Origin: Diphasiastrum complanatum
Taxonomy: Eukaryota > Streptophyta > Lycopodiopsida > Lycopodiales > Lycopodiaceae
DNA length: 64,000 nt
Assembly (NCBI GenBank): GCA_029204225.1
Contig: MU831966.1
Coordinates: 29,987-93,986, forward strand
Direction: 5' to 3'
Shown: positions 46,463 through 57,758 of the stretch, piece after piece
Position numbering within the stretch: the first letter of the stretch is position 1
Layout: each line of letters starts with the position of its first letter
Made by a program: the position numbers and the translations under genes
Notes under the pieces: generated by a model
The model's input: only the letters and a program-made list of their open reading frames with translations
Databases searched by the model: none
What the model was told of the DNA's origin: nothing

Positions 46463-46559
46463 ATGTACATGGCGAAGGGTGCTACAAGGCAGTAGCCCAT
46501 CGCCAGATGAAGGATACCTGACTCAGTAAGCCAAAAAGCCACTATTGAGTGAGTATCTC

Positions 46560-47980
46560 TACCATCCAACTCAATTCTCCATGAAGGGAAACTATTAATG
46601 ATTGTTGCCCTGTGGCTCGAGTCGATTTCTTTCTTTAGTAAGACACCTTGTGAAGTGCTTCTAACCTATTTGCCCATTAAATAAATGAAATTAGTGCTTT
46701 CATAAGAAATGAGGACAATGTACAAACTAGCAAATTGACAACAATTGTATTGCTAGGTGAATTTCTACACAGAGTGTCGAGATTGATTTTCATGAAAAAT
46801 GATCGATAATTGTGAGCAATTAGGTCAGGTAGATTCAATTCAACCAAGATTGAGATCTATGGCAGCAACTCTCATTAACCGAAGGTTCCTACCAACACAT
46901 GCATATCATGAAATCGCTAGCGTTAATAGTCATTATTATATCAATTACGATGAATTTCAAAGGCAGTAGAGTTTGAGATGTTGGGCATTAAAATTTAACA
47001 TTCCGTTAAGAAAGGTTATGCACATAGTCTATTTTCTGATTGTTGTTTCAACTATTTTGTTAAAAAAATGCTCTGAAATAATAATACCAAAAGCACATCA
47101 AAGCAGTATTGTTAAAAGGATAGATATCTATCATAGATTGATAGGAACAATGGCATCAATAAAGACATTATTTTTGAACTGGAATACATTCCATGACAAC
47201 ACCCTAGTACATGAGAGACACATACAAATATTTTACACTATACTATTGACAAAAAACTTCGCATATTAAACTCAAAATGATAATCTTACTCTATTTTTTT
47301 ATGAGGTTTTATACATGGGCATGTCTCATTTATTCATAATGTGGTTATTGATACAAAATATTTTCTTGTTCAATAGTCATGCATTCGTGAACTAAAATCC
47401 ATGTGAGATATCACAAAGCATGACTGACAAAGTTCATATAATCATCACCATTACAAAGATAATAACAATAATTAGTAAAACAATTATTTTATTGTAGGAT
47501 TTCTTATGCATTTATTCAAAAAATTTAAAATCACTATTCCTAAAATACATGAATTCAACAACAATTAATTATTTTGAATTACACGTAAACAAATCCTACT
47601 ACACATTAAAAATTTTGTATTTTGGATACAACATTCCAATCAGCCATTGGAATGAAATGACTCATGCACAATCTGAAAAGGGCTAACACGTAGATGTAAA
47701 TGTCTATAAAGTTGGCCTTCATTTCTAGTTAAAACGATATTCAAATTGGTCGAAATCTAAATAAAATATAGTCGATTCTTGGAAAAGACCAGCCTAGGGT
47801 TATAGAGAAAAATCAGATTTTTTGAATGCTTAAAAAAGGACGATTTCTCTACCAAATTCAGTGAGTGAACGTTCAAAAATTTTAAAACCTAGTAGGCGGG
47901 TCTGTTAGCTATATCATCAATTAGGTTCAAAAATCATGCACTGAGGTGCTAGATCATTGCAAAAATCTAGTGGAAGGACA
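46560..47980. other. No gene recognised (AT-rich)
   Basis: Open stretches such as 46973-47269 have no motif or plausible composition. Confidence 0.4.

Positions 47981-47983
<3 letters not shown>

Positions 47984-48035
<52 letters not shown>
47984..48035 (+). repeat. (GA)n microsatellite, about 26 units
   Basis: Pure GA/AG tract. Confidence 0.95.
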
Positions 48036-48037
<2 letters not shown>

Positions 48038-48699
48038 ATAAACAAAGTTCCTCTTGACAAGTCAAGACCAAGCCTTTTAAACCCTTTATTCATAAACCAA
48101 CAAGGAAAAACATAATTGAAAAGTATTCATAGTATACATTAGGCACAATAAAGCAAAACCTATTTCAAAACATCCAGCTGGTACTTACCACCACTCCACC
48201 ACACAAAATTGGAAAACTTAACACAATGAGAAAGGTAGGTGTCAACGTTGAATGTCAATTGTTATCTATGTACAAAATAAGTTCACCAACTTAACATCTT
48301 GATTCTAGTATGAGAGATATAATATTCCCAAACAAGCATTCTTTATAGCGATAAGCCAAATCCAGTCTTCACCATATCAAGGCTTCTACCATATTGATCA
48401 ATATGTCAGTATTGGTCTCTATTAAATATTTCAAAATTTTTATCATGTATTAAAAGCTAACTATATCTATTAAACCACCAATACCAAGTAGGGTAAGCTT
48501 GGACTCGTACAAAGGTATAAGGGCAAATCCATGCCATACATGTCCTTGTACCTATCATATGTCTCCAACAAGTTATGTATCGGTTTCAGAACTTTTGAGC
48601 ATATCCATGCTTTCCAAGAGTATACATTCCATGCTTTCCAAGAGTATACAAGCAAGCACCCTACTTAGAATACAAAAAACCTACCTATGCAAAAATCCT

Positions 48700-48964
48700 G
48701 CCAACGAGCAAAATACAGTGAAAGAGCAGAGCGTTAGGCCGCCAACGAGCGAGACACTTACCATATCGCTCTAAAAATTAAACTGATAATACAGTTGCTC
48801 TATTCTTCATGCATCTCCTTGTCTTACGCTGCCTTGATTGCTAGAATGGAATCTGTTCTGTGATGTGTAGTTGCGTGTCTAGGTTCTTGTGAAGCTTCCG
48901 CGCAAAAGAAAATTCAAAAGAAACAAAATCGTTCACGACAACGAAACAAAATTGTTTTACGACA
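48700..48964 (+). repeat. Copia 5' LTR, truncated to its last 265 bp
   Basis: tgccaacgagcaaaatacag... to ...ttttacgaca matches 53164-53430 at the end of the 3' LTR. The other 500 bp of the LTR are absent upstream of 48700, so the left end of the element was lost. Confidence 0.88.
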
Positions 48965-48977
48965 TGGTATCAGCGCA
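48965..48977 (+). other. Primer-binding site
   Basis: tggtatcagcgca directly after the LTR's gaca end. Confidence 0.8.
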
Positions 48978-49028
48978 GACAGGTTATCACTACTAATATC
49001 TAAGCAATGATTTTCTAGACAACACAAT

Positions 49029-52000
49029 ATGGCTACAACAATCCAGACAAGAGTAGCAATCAATCTTGATGGCGCAAATTACAGGATATGGAAATTCAAG
49101 ATCAAAACACTTCTGAAGGGTGAACACATCTGGTTGGTGACCAAACTCTCAGAGGTGCAGCCTCCAGAGGGAGACCCGAGGAGAGCTAAATGGATCAAAA
49201 AAGATGAACGTGCAATGGTGATCATCGTTTTGTCCATAAACAAAGATCTACTGATTCAGATTGAAGACTACAAAAGTAGCCATGCAGCATGAAAAAGATT
49301 GAAACAGAAGTATGAAGTGAGGACTGCAGCTTCAGTCATGCACCTTCACAATCAGCTGCAATCCATTCAATGGGATGGCAACCAGTTAGATCAGCACGTT
49401 GAGAAGATCGAAACGATCTTTGCTCAACTCGCTACATCAGGAGCACCAGGTCCCAGCACCACAGTAGCTGATGTACTTCATGAAATCTCTATCGACGTCC
49501 TATCAGCCATTGAGAATGCTCATACTGAGTCTACCATATATGACACTATGATGAACAACACTACGATGTAGTCATTGATTCAGGAGCAACATCACACATC
49601 ACTTGCAACAAGAAAACCTTGATCGACTTCAGAGAAATCGAAAATAACAGAGCAATGATTCTAGGTGATGGGAGCAGACACGATGTCAAAGGCATCAGCA
49701 CTCTATAGCTGCGAACACTGTCAGGCCAAGCAGAGCTGCCAGGAGCACTCTATGTGCCTTCACTCAGAAAAGATCTGCTATCAGTCTCCAAGATGGCAGA
49801 TATTGGTATTTGATTTTTGTTCGACGGCAACACATGTCGCATGATCAAGAAAACTACAAACAAGTTGCTGACGGTCGGATGTAGAGAAGGAAACCTCTAC
49901 CAGGCCAAGATAATTAGCAGCTCTGATAACATATTAAATGCATCAAAAAATGAAAATCAACTCTGGCATAGGAGAATGTATTATCTGAACATGTGGAGCC
50001 TATATGACATGTGCAAGAAAGACATAGTCACAGGTCTCAAGATATCAAGGCCTGAAACTGAGTTCTGTGAAGCCTGTCAAAAGGCAAACAACATCGGAAT
50101 CCATTCACACATGAGGGAAGAAGAGTCGAGGAAGTTCTTGAGCTCGTCCACTCTGATGTATGTGGATCGATGAAAATGGATTCACTCTCATTTTTGAGAT
50201 ATTTTTTGACGTTCATAGATGATTACAACCGGATGACCACGATCTACTACCTAAAGAAGAAATCTGAAGTGTTTGATTTCTTCAAGAAGTTCGTGGCATT
50301 TGTAAAGAGACACACCTCAAAGAAAATTCAGATCATTAGATCTGATAATGGAAGTGAATACAAAAGCAAAGAATTTTCAAAATTCTACCAAGAACAAGGG
50401 ATAGAACATCATTTCACTCCTGCATACACACCAGAATATAATGGTGTCGTAGAAAGAAGAAACAAAACGCTGGTTGAAGGAGCTCGATGCATGATGGCAC
50501 AGGCTTGATTGCCAAGTCAATTCTGGGCTAGGCAATAGCTGCAGCAGTACACCTACAGAACAGATCAACAATGACAACGCTGGAAAATAAGACACCATAC
50601 GAAATGTGGATAGGTAGAAAGCCTGATCTATCACACGTACGTGTGTTCGGTTGTGCAGCATATAAGCACATTCCAAAAGAAAAACAAAACAAGCTCGATG
50701 ATAAATCAGAGCAAACGATCATGGTTGGGTACTCGAACGGATCACAGGTGTACAGACTCTATGATCCAACCACGAAAAAGGTTGTTTCGAACAAAGATGT
50801 GAAGTTCGATGAGTCCACATTCCCTGGACTAAAAGATGAAAGAGACCATGAGATCTTCACACTGCTACCAATTTAAGAGGGAGATCGAGGACAGACGTCA
50901 AATCAGAATGTTGAGCCATAGGCTCTAGAGCAGCAGAAAGCAGAAGATCAATCCCACGAACAAGAAACATTCGAGCAGCAACGAAACAAACTCAAAAGGT
51001 TAGATCGGTGCACTCACAATATTCAGTGGAGCGAAGACACACAGTTCGAGTACTGCAGCTTCACTGAAAAGCCAACAACATATCAAGAAGCTATCCAGAG
51101 TCTAGAGGGAGAATTCTGGAAGCAGGCAATGTAAGAGGAGATCGAGTCGATGAGGCAAAACGAGGCATGGACATTAGAGCCACTGCTAGAAAACAGAAAA
51201 ATCGTCGACTGCAAGTGGGTATACAAGAAGAAGATGAAATCATATGGCACCATTGGCCTCTACAAGGCAAGTCTTGTCATGAAGGGCTACACACAGAGAT
51301 ATGGTATTGATTATTTCGACACATATTCGTCGATGGTCAAGATGACATGCATACAACTACTCCTTGCATACGACACATAGCACAATATGGAAATTCACCA
51401 GATTGATGAGAAAACAGCCTTTCTCCACAAAGATCTAGAGGAGGAAATCTTCATGAAGTAGCCTGAAGGATTTGAAGACCTCGACAATCGACAATATGTC
51501 TGTCGGTTGTGATGCATCTAAGGTGTAAGACAGGCATCACGAGCTTGGTATAAGAAGCTTGATAGTCTTCTGAAGTCTCTAGACTTCAGTCCTACACAAC
51601 TGGACTGTAATGTCTCCATAAAAAGAGTAGGAAAAGATTTTGTGATACTAACTATTTTTGTGGATGATTCCCTGATCATAGAAAATTTGTTGATGGTGAT
51701 CCAAGACATGAAGAATCAGATTTCTGAAAGTTATGAAATCACAGATCTAGGAGAAGCAACGAAATACCTCGGGCTAGAGATCAGAAGAGATCGAACAAAG
51801 GGCAAAATGCACTTGAGTCAGTCAGAATATGCCAGAAAGGTGCTCAAGCAGTATCACATGATGGACTGCAAAGAAAAGGCCACAACAATGATAGTTGGAG
51901 CCAAGCTGACGAAGCAGGATTGTCCAAAAACAAAAGAGAAAGAACAGAAGATGGCAGGTCCTACCAAAACTTGATTGGTAATCTGATGTACCTTACAATT

Positions 52001-52645
52001 TGTACCAGACCCAATCTAGCTTTCTCTGTTTACACCTTAAGCCAATTCTCTTTCAATCCTAGCATGGCACCTTGGCAAATGGCAAAACGAATCCTAGAGT
52101 ATCTGAAGGATACGCAAAGTATGGGATCAACCTACAGAGAAACGAAAGAAAAGGATTCGAGCTGCACCACTACAATGATGCAAGCTGGGTGAGTTGCAAA
52201 GATGACATCAAGTCCATAACTAGAAGATGTACCATAGCGTGCGGAGCTGCAATCAACTGGATACGCAAAAAGCAAACCTTGGTAGCTCAATCCTCTTGCG
52301 AAGCTGAATACGTCGCAGCTTCAAAGGTGGCAAACGAGGTAGTGTGGCTGCAGATGATGTTGGAAGCAATCGAGATACCACAAGAAGGGCCATGTACGAT
52401 GATGATGGACTCTCAGAGTGTCATTTATCTGTCCCAGGATCCTATCTTCCATTCAAAGACAAAACACATACCTCTGAAGTACCATCACATTCAAGATTTA
52501 ATCTCGAAAGGAGATCTCCAGGTCCAGTACATAAAATCAGAAGACATGATTGCAGATCTACTCATGAAGCCACTCGACAAGCCACTCTTTGCCAAGCAAA
52601 GAAAGACAATTGGATTAAAGTGCAAAGCTGCAAGGTTCAAGAGGG
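49029..52645 (+). pseudogene. Ty1/copia gag-pol polyprotein, decayed
   Basis: All domains of a copia polyprotein in order on the plus strand. Gag starts at 49029 (MATTIQTRVAINLDGANYRI). A gag-protease junction with a small deletion lacks the zinc knuckle. Protease has VIDSGATSHIT (49575). Integrase has LWHRRMYYLN, FIDDYNRM, IRSDNGSEY and YNGVVERRN (49950-50510). RT has VDCKWVYKKKM, IHQIDEKTAFLH, IFVDDSLI (the YVDD box is FVDD) and LIGNLMYLTICTRPNLAF. RNase H has HYNDASWVSCKDD, LVAQSSCEAEYVAA and DSQSVIYLSQDP, ending at 52653. About ten in-frame stops and a few frameshifts interrupt it. Most stops replace expected Trp or Gln codons, as C-to-T or G-to-A changes would give. Confidence 0.92.
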
Positions 52646-52647
52646 AG
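52640..52647 (+). other. Polypurine tract
   Basis: agagggag just before the TGTTAGAATGG start of the 3' LTR. Confidence 0.7.
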
Positions 52648-53430
52648 TGTTAGAATGGTGAACTCCTGCAACTTTGCCACCATGCAAAGGTCAACAAGCC
52701 TTGACTCGAATGTCGAACGATTTGCGAAAGTCGGCGTGCTTAAGGGACAAACAAAGGACGAACGATTTGTGAATCATTCGCGAATTGTAAACATATCTCC
52801 ATGACCTCAAAAACCGCAAAGTGACAAAAAACGAAAAGAGATGAAAGCAATGAAAGGAAACGAAAGAAACAAAAGGGAATCTTTCACGCTGCCAGCTAGC
52901 AGCTCAACGGGCTTGGAGTCTCAAACTTCACACCCAACTGAAATGGGTAGTAACAACGGAGAGTAACAGATTAGTTGATTAGCGTTAACTACTCTTGTAA
53001 TTCTCTGTTAAGCTATCTTGTAAACTCCACACAGTGGAGATATAAACTATTCTTCTGGATCATAACGTAGACTGTAATATAGAAAGATACTGTAAGATAC
53101 AGAGAGAGACATTGTGAGTAAAGCAGAAAAGAAAAAGACTAGAAATAAAATAGTTGTGCATGAAAGTCTGCCAACGAGTAGAAACCAGCGAAAGAATAGA
53201 GCGTCAGGCCGCCAACGAGCGAGACACTGACCATCTCGCTCTAAAAATTAAACTGATAATACAGTTGCTCTATTCTTCATGCATCTCCTTGTCTTACACT
53301 ATCTTGATTGCTAGAATGGAACCTATGATGTGTAGTCGCATGTCTAGCTTCCTGTGAAGCTTCCGCACAAAAGAAAATTAAAAAAAAAACAAAATCGTTC
53401 GTGACAATGAAACAAAACTGTTTCATGACA
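52648..53430 (+). repeat. Copia 3' LTR (783 bp)
   Basis: Begins TGTTAGAATGGTG after the purine tract and ends ...tttcatgaca. Its last 267 bp match the truncated 5' LTR. A TATA-like gagatataaac lies at 53037-53047. Confidence 0.88.
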
Positions 53431-53765
53431 CAAAAAATGTGAAAATTACAGCAAATAAGGATCCTAAAACACTTGAAATGATGAGGGAAACAATAGATTA
53501 TGATTTCATAAGATTAGCACAAGTTGACCCTTCAAAATCCATCAAAAATCTATGCTTGAACCTCACTAGATGGCCCAAATCCTTGAAGAAGGCTTCACAC
53601 ATGTGAAAGTACGGCCTCTTACAGTCTGAGTACTGTAAACCAGACCTACATTCAATCCTATAATCATTAGTAATCACAAGTACTCAAAAAGTTATGAACA
53701 TAAAGAGCAATTGCACCATTATGAGAGAAAAATTATGAAATTGCTTGATTGATTTTGGTGAGATA
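53431..53765. repeat. Probable LTR-like fragment
   Basis: A cttcacacatgtgaaag box near 53589, followed by gtac and ctgtaa blocks, resembles the nested copia LTR family (27664-28526). The match is too weak to set boundaries. Confidence 0.3.
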
Positions 53766-54621
53766 TCATCACCTATATATACATGATCCATCATATACAC
53801 CCAAAAACTTTCAAGTGATTAAGATTGGGTTTCTTTTCATACAACATCTCATAAGGAGTTTTTCCTTCAATTTCTTTGCAAGACACCCTATTCATCAAGT
53901 AGTTTGCACATACAAGAGACTCACCCCAAAATGATTTGGGCAAACAAGCATCTAATCTTAAAGCCTAAGAACATTCACATAATTTTCTATTCCTTCTTTC
54001 AGCAACTCCATTTTGTTGTGGAGTGTAAGGACAAGAAGTCTCTTTCTTGATCCCTTCCTCCTCACAAAAGGCCTTGAACTCATTGGAGATGAATTCTCCA
54101 CCAATGTCACTTATAAGAATCTTGATGCTATGATTATGATGCTTTTCCACAAACAACTTGAATTTTACAAAAGTATCAAATACTTGAGACTTGAAAGAAA
54201 GTAAGAACACCCAACAATATATTGAGTAGTCATCAATGAAGGTTAAAAACATGGATGAACCTCCATTAGATTTGGTGCTAGCACTGTGCACATCCGAGTG
54301 TATGAGTTCAAGAGGATGAGATGACTTTGTAATGGAGTTAGGAAACACCTTCTTATGTGCCTTGGATAAGGCACAAGCTTCACAAACCTTGTCTTCCTTC
54401 CCAATAGACCTTGGTAGGCCTAAAGCATACTCCTCCTTGATCATAGCCTCCATGGAACCCGAGTTGACATGTCCAAGTCTTTTGTGCCATAAAGTAAGTT
54501 CCATACCTCCATCCAAGGCATAGAAACCTACCTTCCTTAACCAAGGACACTTGTACCTTAATCTAAGGCACCTACCATTAATACTAAGGGTACCCCTTAT
54601 CCAAGGGTCACGTGACTCCAT
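53766..54621 (-). pseudogene. Copia integrase fragment
   Basis: Minus-strand integrase with a 218-residue open piece (54621-53965). LTLWHKRLGHVNSGSM and VCEACALSKAHKKVF give the HHCC zinc site. Then come PLELIHSDVHSAS, MFLTFIDDYSIYCWVFLL (first Asp), LISDIGGEFISNEF (second Asp, with Asn changed to Ile) and TPQQNGVAERRN (Glu). Beyond a stop near 53965 it continues to about 53770 with KSFWGESLVCANYLMN and KTPYEMLYEKKPNL. Gag, protease and RT are not attached. It abuts a plus-strand copia fragment on its right. Confidence 0.85.
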
Positions 54622-54779
54622 ACCTCCAACTAAGGTATAGTCACTTGTCTGTCCTTATTTAAGGGCACATACCTTTAATCCTAAGGGTACCTTGCCATTT
54701 AGCCCCCAACACTAAATGGACTATTAGGGGTCTAAAGTACTGCTAGTTACATAGGTATGTAACAGAAAGTGCCAAGAGC

Positions 54780-56313
54780 ATGATGGCCCATGCCTCTCTT
54801 CCAAAGAAATTTTGGGCAGAAGCTGTTAGTACAACCGCCTATATACAGAATCGATCCATCACCAAAGCCTTGAACGACAAGACACTTTTTGAGGTGTGGA
54901 CAAAATCAAAACCATCACTCAAACATATTCGAGTGTCTGGATGCATCGCTTTCGTTCAGATTCCCGAGGATCTAAGAAGAAAACTAGATGACAAGAGCAG
55001 GAAAATGACTTTCATCGGCTATTCCCCAAACCACAAGGCATACAAGCTCTACAATTTGGATACCGAGAAGGCATTCACCAGTAGAGATGTCATTTTTGTG
55101 GAAGACCAGTTCATCGACCACAAAGAGAAAGCTGCTGATAATTCTGACTCATGGATCGAACAACCAGTCAATTCCAATCCAGAGAGTCAACTGCAAAATC
55201 TCGATTCTGCTCAAACGATGAGTCAGAACCTCAATGAGTCAACCCACATCAGAGGACCAAAGTTCAACCCAGAAGGTCAAACAGGTCTAGACAGCCTTCA
55301 TCCAGATTTATGGATGATCCGGCCTGCTACTTCATGCAGGAACCAAACACAGTTGCTGAGGCAATGTCTACTGTTGATGCTGACCAGTGGAAAGCAACGA
55401 TGGACAGCGAATTTGATTCTCTTGTGGAGAATCAAACACTGAGCTGCCAAATGACCGGAAACCAATTCCATGCAAATGGATATTCAAGACAAAGTACGAC
55501 GTTGAAGGAAGGCTAAATCATTACATGGTCAGGCTAGTCGCCAAAAGGTTTTCCTAGATTCCAAATCTGGATTATTCAAAAACCTTCAGCCCAGTCGTCA
55601 AACATGCCTCGATCCGCCTACTCCTCTCCTTTGCAGCCGAGACAGACCTTGAAGTCCACTAGATGGATGTCCAGACCCCTTTTTTTAATGGAACCATCCA
55701 AGAGGAAATCTACATGACGTAGCCAGAGGGATACGAACTCAACGGCAAGCAACAACACCTTGTATGCAAAATCCACAAGGCGCTCTACGGGCTGAAACAG
55801 TCACCCAGAGCCTGGTTCCAGAATATCAACGCATTTCTGATAGAGAATGGTTTCATTTCAAAATCAGTAGACTCAAATGTCTATTTCAAGTCTGTATCAG
55901 ATCACTTCATCATCATCACTCTCTACGTAGATGATACACTCTTATTCAGTAATAATTTGAATCTGATGAATGATACAAAATGCATGTTGGCCCAGGAATA
56001 CAAGATGACTGACATGGGTCTAGCCCACTATCGTCTTGGAATCCAAATTCAACGAGATCGACCTGGCAGACTATTCTTTATCAGTCAGCAACAATATTTC
56101 AACAACGTGTTGGAAAAGTATGAAATGGCCAACTGCAAACCCAGTCTCTTTCCACTCGACCCTGTACTAAAGCTATCAATGGAACAGTCTCCTCAAAATG
56201 AGGCAAAAAAGGAGGAGATGAAGTGCTACTCATTTCAATCCATCATCGGCTCACTGATGTACGCAATGATCTGTACACGACCAGACCTTGCATATTCGAT
56301 TAGTACACTTTGA
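54780..56313 (+). pseudogene. Copia integrase end and reverse transcriptase fragment
   Basis: Plus strand. It starts inside integrase at SMMAHASLPKKFWAEAVSTT, then TLFEVWTKSKPSLKHIRVSG and FIGYSPNHKAYKLYN. RT follows in shifting frames: QWKATMDSEFDSL, LVAKRFS, KTFSPVVKHASIRLLLSF, MDVQTPFFNG, HKALYGLKQSPRAWF, LYVDDTLLFSNN, MTDMGLAHYRLGIQI and FQSIIGSLMYAMICTRPDLAY. It is cut at 56313 before RNase H. Several stops (for example near 55520 and 55720) and frameshifts are present. The left edge falls in mid-integrase next to a 150-bp stretch rich in ccttaa/aagg repeats. Confidence 0.88.
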
Positions 56314-56440
56314 TGAAAGCCTCTGCCTTCTGCTTAATGAAATAAACAGCTGTTCTTTTGGAGAATTCGTTAATAAAGGAAATGAAGTACTTTGCATCTA
56401 GCAATGAAGGAGTTTGCATAGGTCCACATATATTTGTATG
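56314..56440 (-). pseudogene. Small copia integrase fragment
   Basis: The minus strand reads CGPMQTPSLLDAKYFISF and then INEFSKRTAVYFIKQKAEAF, an integrase core start. It is closest to the element at 10038-11300, which has GPM and LIDAKHFINFINKFSRKIAIYF. It abuts the end of a plus-strand RT at 56313. Confidence 0.75.
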
Positions 56441-56448
56441 AACAATAG

Positions 56449-56700
56449 CCAGAATGCCTTAGAAAACCATTTTAAGCCACCTTCCACCTTTTTCGCTTTT
56501 TTCGTCCCGTTGTGAAAAAGGAGACACGGTAGCCAGAAAGCCTTAGAAACCATTTTTAAGGCACCTTCGTCTTTTTTGCTTTTTTTGTCCCTTCGCAAAA
56601 AAGGAGACACACAGGCCAGAATGACTTAAAATCAATTTAAAGGCACCTTCATCTTTTTCGTCTTTTTTTGCTTTTTTCTTGCCTTCGGCTTTTTCGCCTT
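56449..56700 (+). repeat. Three-copy degenerate tandem repeat, about 84 bp unit
   Basis: Units start with ccagaa at 56449, 56533 and 56616 and share ccttagaaaccatttttaag, ttttttgtccc and aaggagacac. The third copy decays into cttcggctttttcgcc variants. Confidence 0.85.
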
Positions 56701-56799
56701 TTTCCTTGCCTTCACTCTAAGGATACCTTCGGGATTTACATGCCTTCAATCTAAAGGCACCTTCGGGTTTTTTCCACATTTTTGCTACATTGGCAGGCC

Positions 56800-57750
56800 G
56801 ACGTCGCCAACTTATCATCAACCCTAACACAGCCAGAGAAACAAAGATTCTAAGGGCGGTTACCAACAAAAACTAGTGTAAATGGTAGTTAAGACATAAA
56901 GATATTTGTCTCTTGACACTTGTAAATATATTCTTATTTCTTAGGATTCAAGCATCTAATCAGTTAGGCCTACCATTACAAAACATCATAGTGGTCCAAC
57001 ACCCCATTTATTGCATGACTCTTAAGAAATGCTACTTAAGGATTCAAAGTGTCTCTATCTATAGCAATTACCTCACATTATTTATGTAATTCACTCTTTA
57101 AAACTATTACCTATATATTGGTAGTGTTGCTCTATAGTAATTCTAGTGTTGGGTAGGTATCAAAATTTTTATACTAGTAAGGTTTGAGTATTGCAGTTTT
57201 TTCAAAAATTTAATACCAGTAGAGTATCAATATAAGGAGGTATAGGAGTTGGTATAAACCTAGCTGGTATCATAAGAGTGATACTAGTCGGTTATCAAAC
57301 TAGGTATAAACATGTACAAATTTCTAAAATATTCTTTTTCAAAGGTAATTTAAAAAAAAATCACTAGAAATATACTACTATTGATACCATGGCAAAAATC
57401 CATAAGATCTCCCAAGCATGGGTATCAAAATAGTTAATATTGGGATCCGGCTCTAGACCCTAGTATTACGAAATCATATATGGGCTAGGTAGGTTCACAA
57501 TACCATATTGATACCTCTTGGACATGGACACCATATACCTGCAGGCCGACAATGGTGTGACGTAGAAATCATAAAAACAGCCAAAAAGTTTGGAATGATA
57601 CAACATATCCTCTAATTCCATGTTTATGATAAGCAAATTTACTTTGGATACCTTTGGCCTTCTATACATTTCCTCTTCATCTCCTTCAGGTAAGATCTAG
57701 CTAAGATCTAGTCTGAATAAAGATGATAGGCAATTTGGAACGTGTGGGTT
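56800..57750. other. No gene recognised (AT-rich)
   Basis: Contains loosely repeated ggtatca/tgatacc motifs around 57150-57430, which could be a decayed inverted-repeat element. Nothing firm was found. Confidence 0.35.
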
Positions 57751-57758
57751 GATATCAG

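Noticed and set aside
46973-47269. 98-residue plus-strand frame
   Set aside because: Composition typical of AT-rich non-coding DNA and no recognisable domain.
57150-57430. Possible foldback element with ggtatca/tgatacc words
   Set aside because: No matching termini or target duplication could be fixed; AT-rich sequence gives such words by chance.
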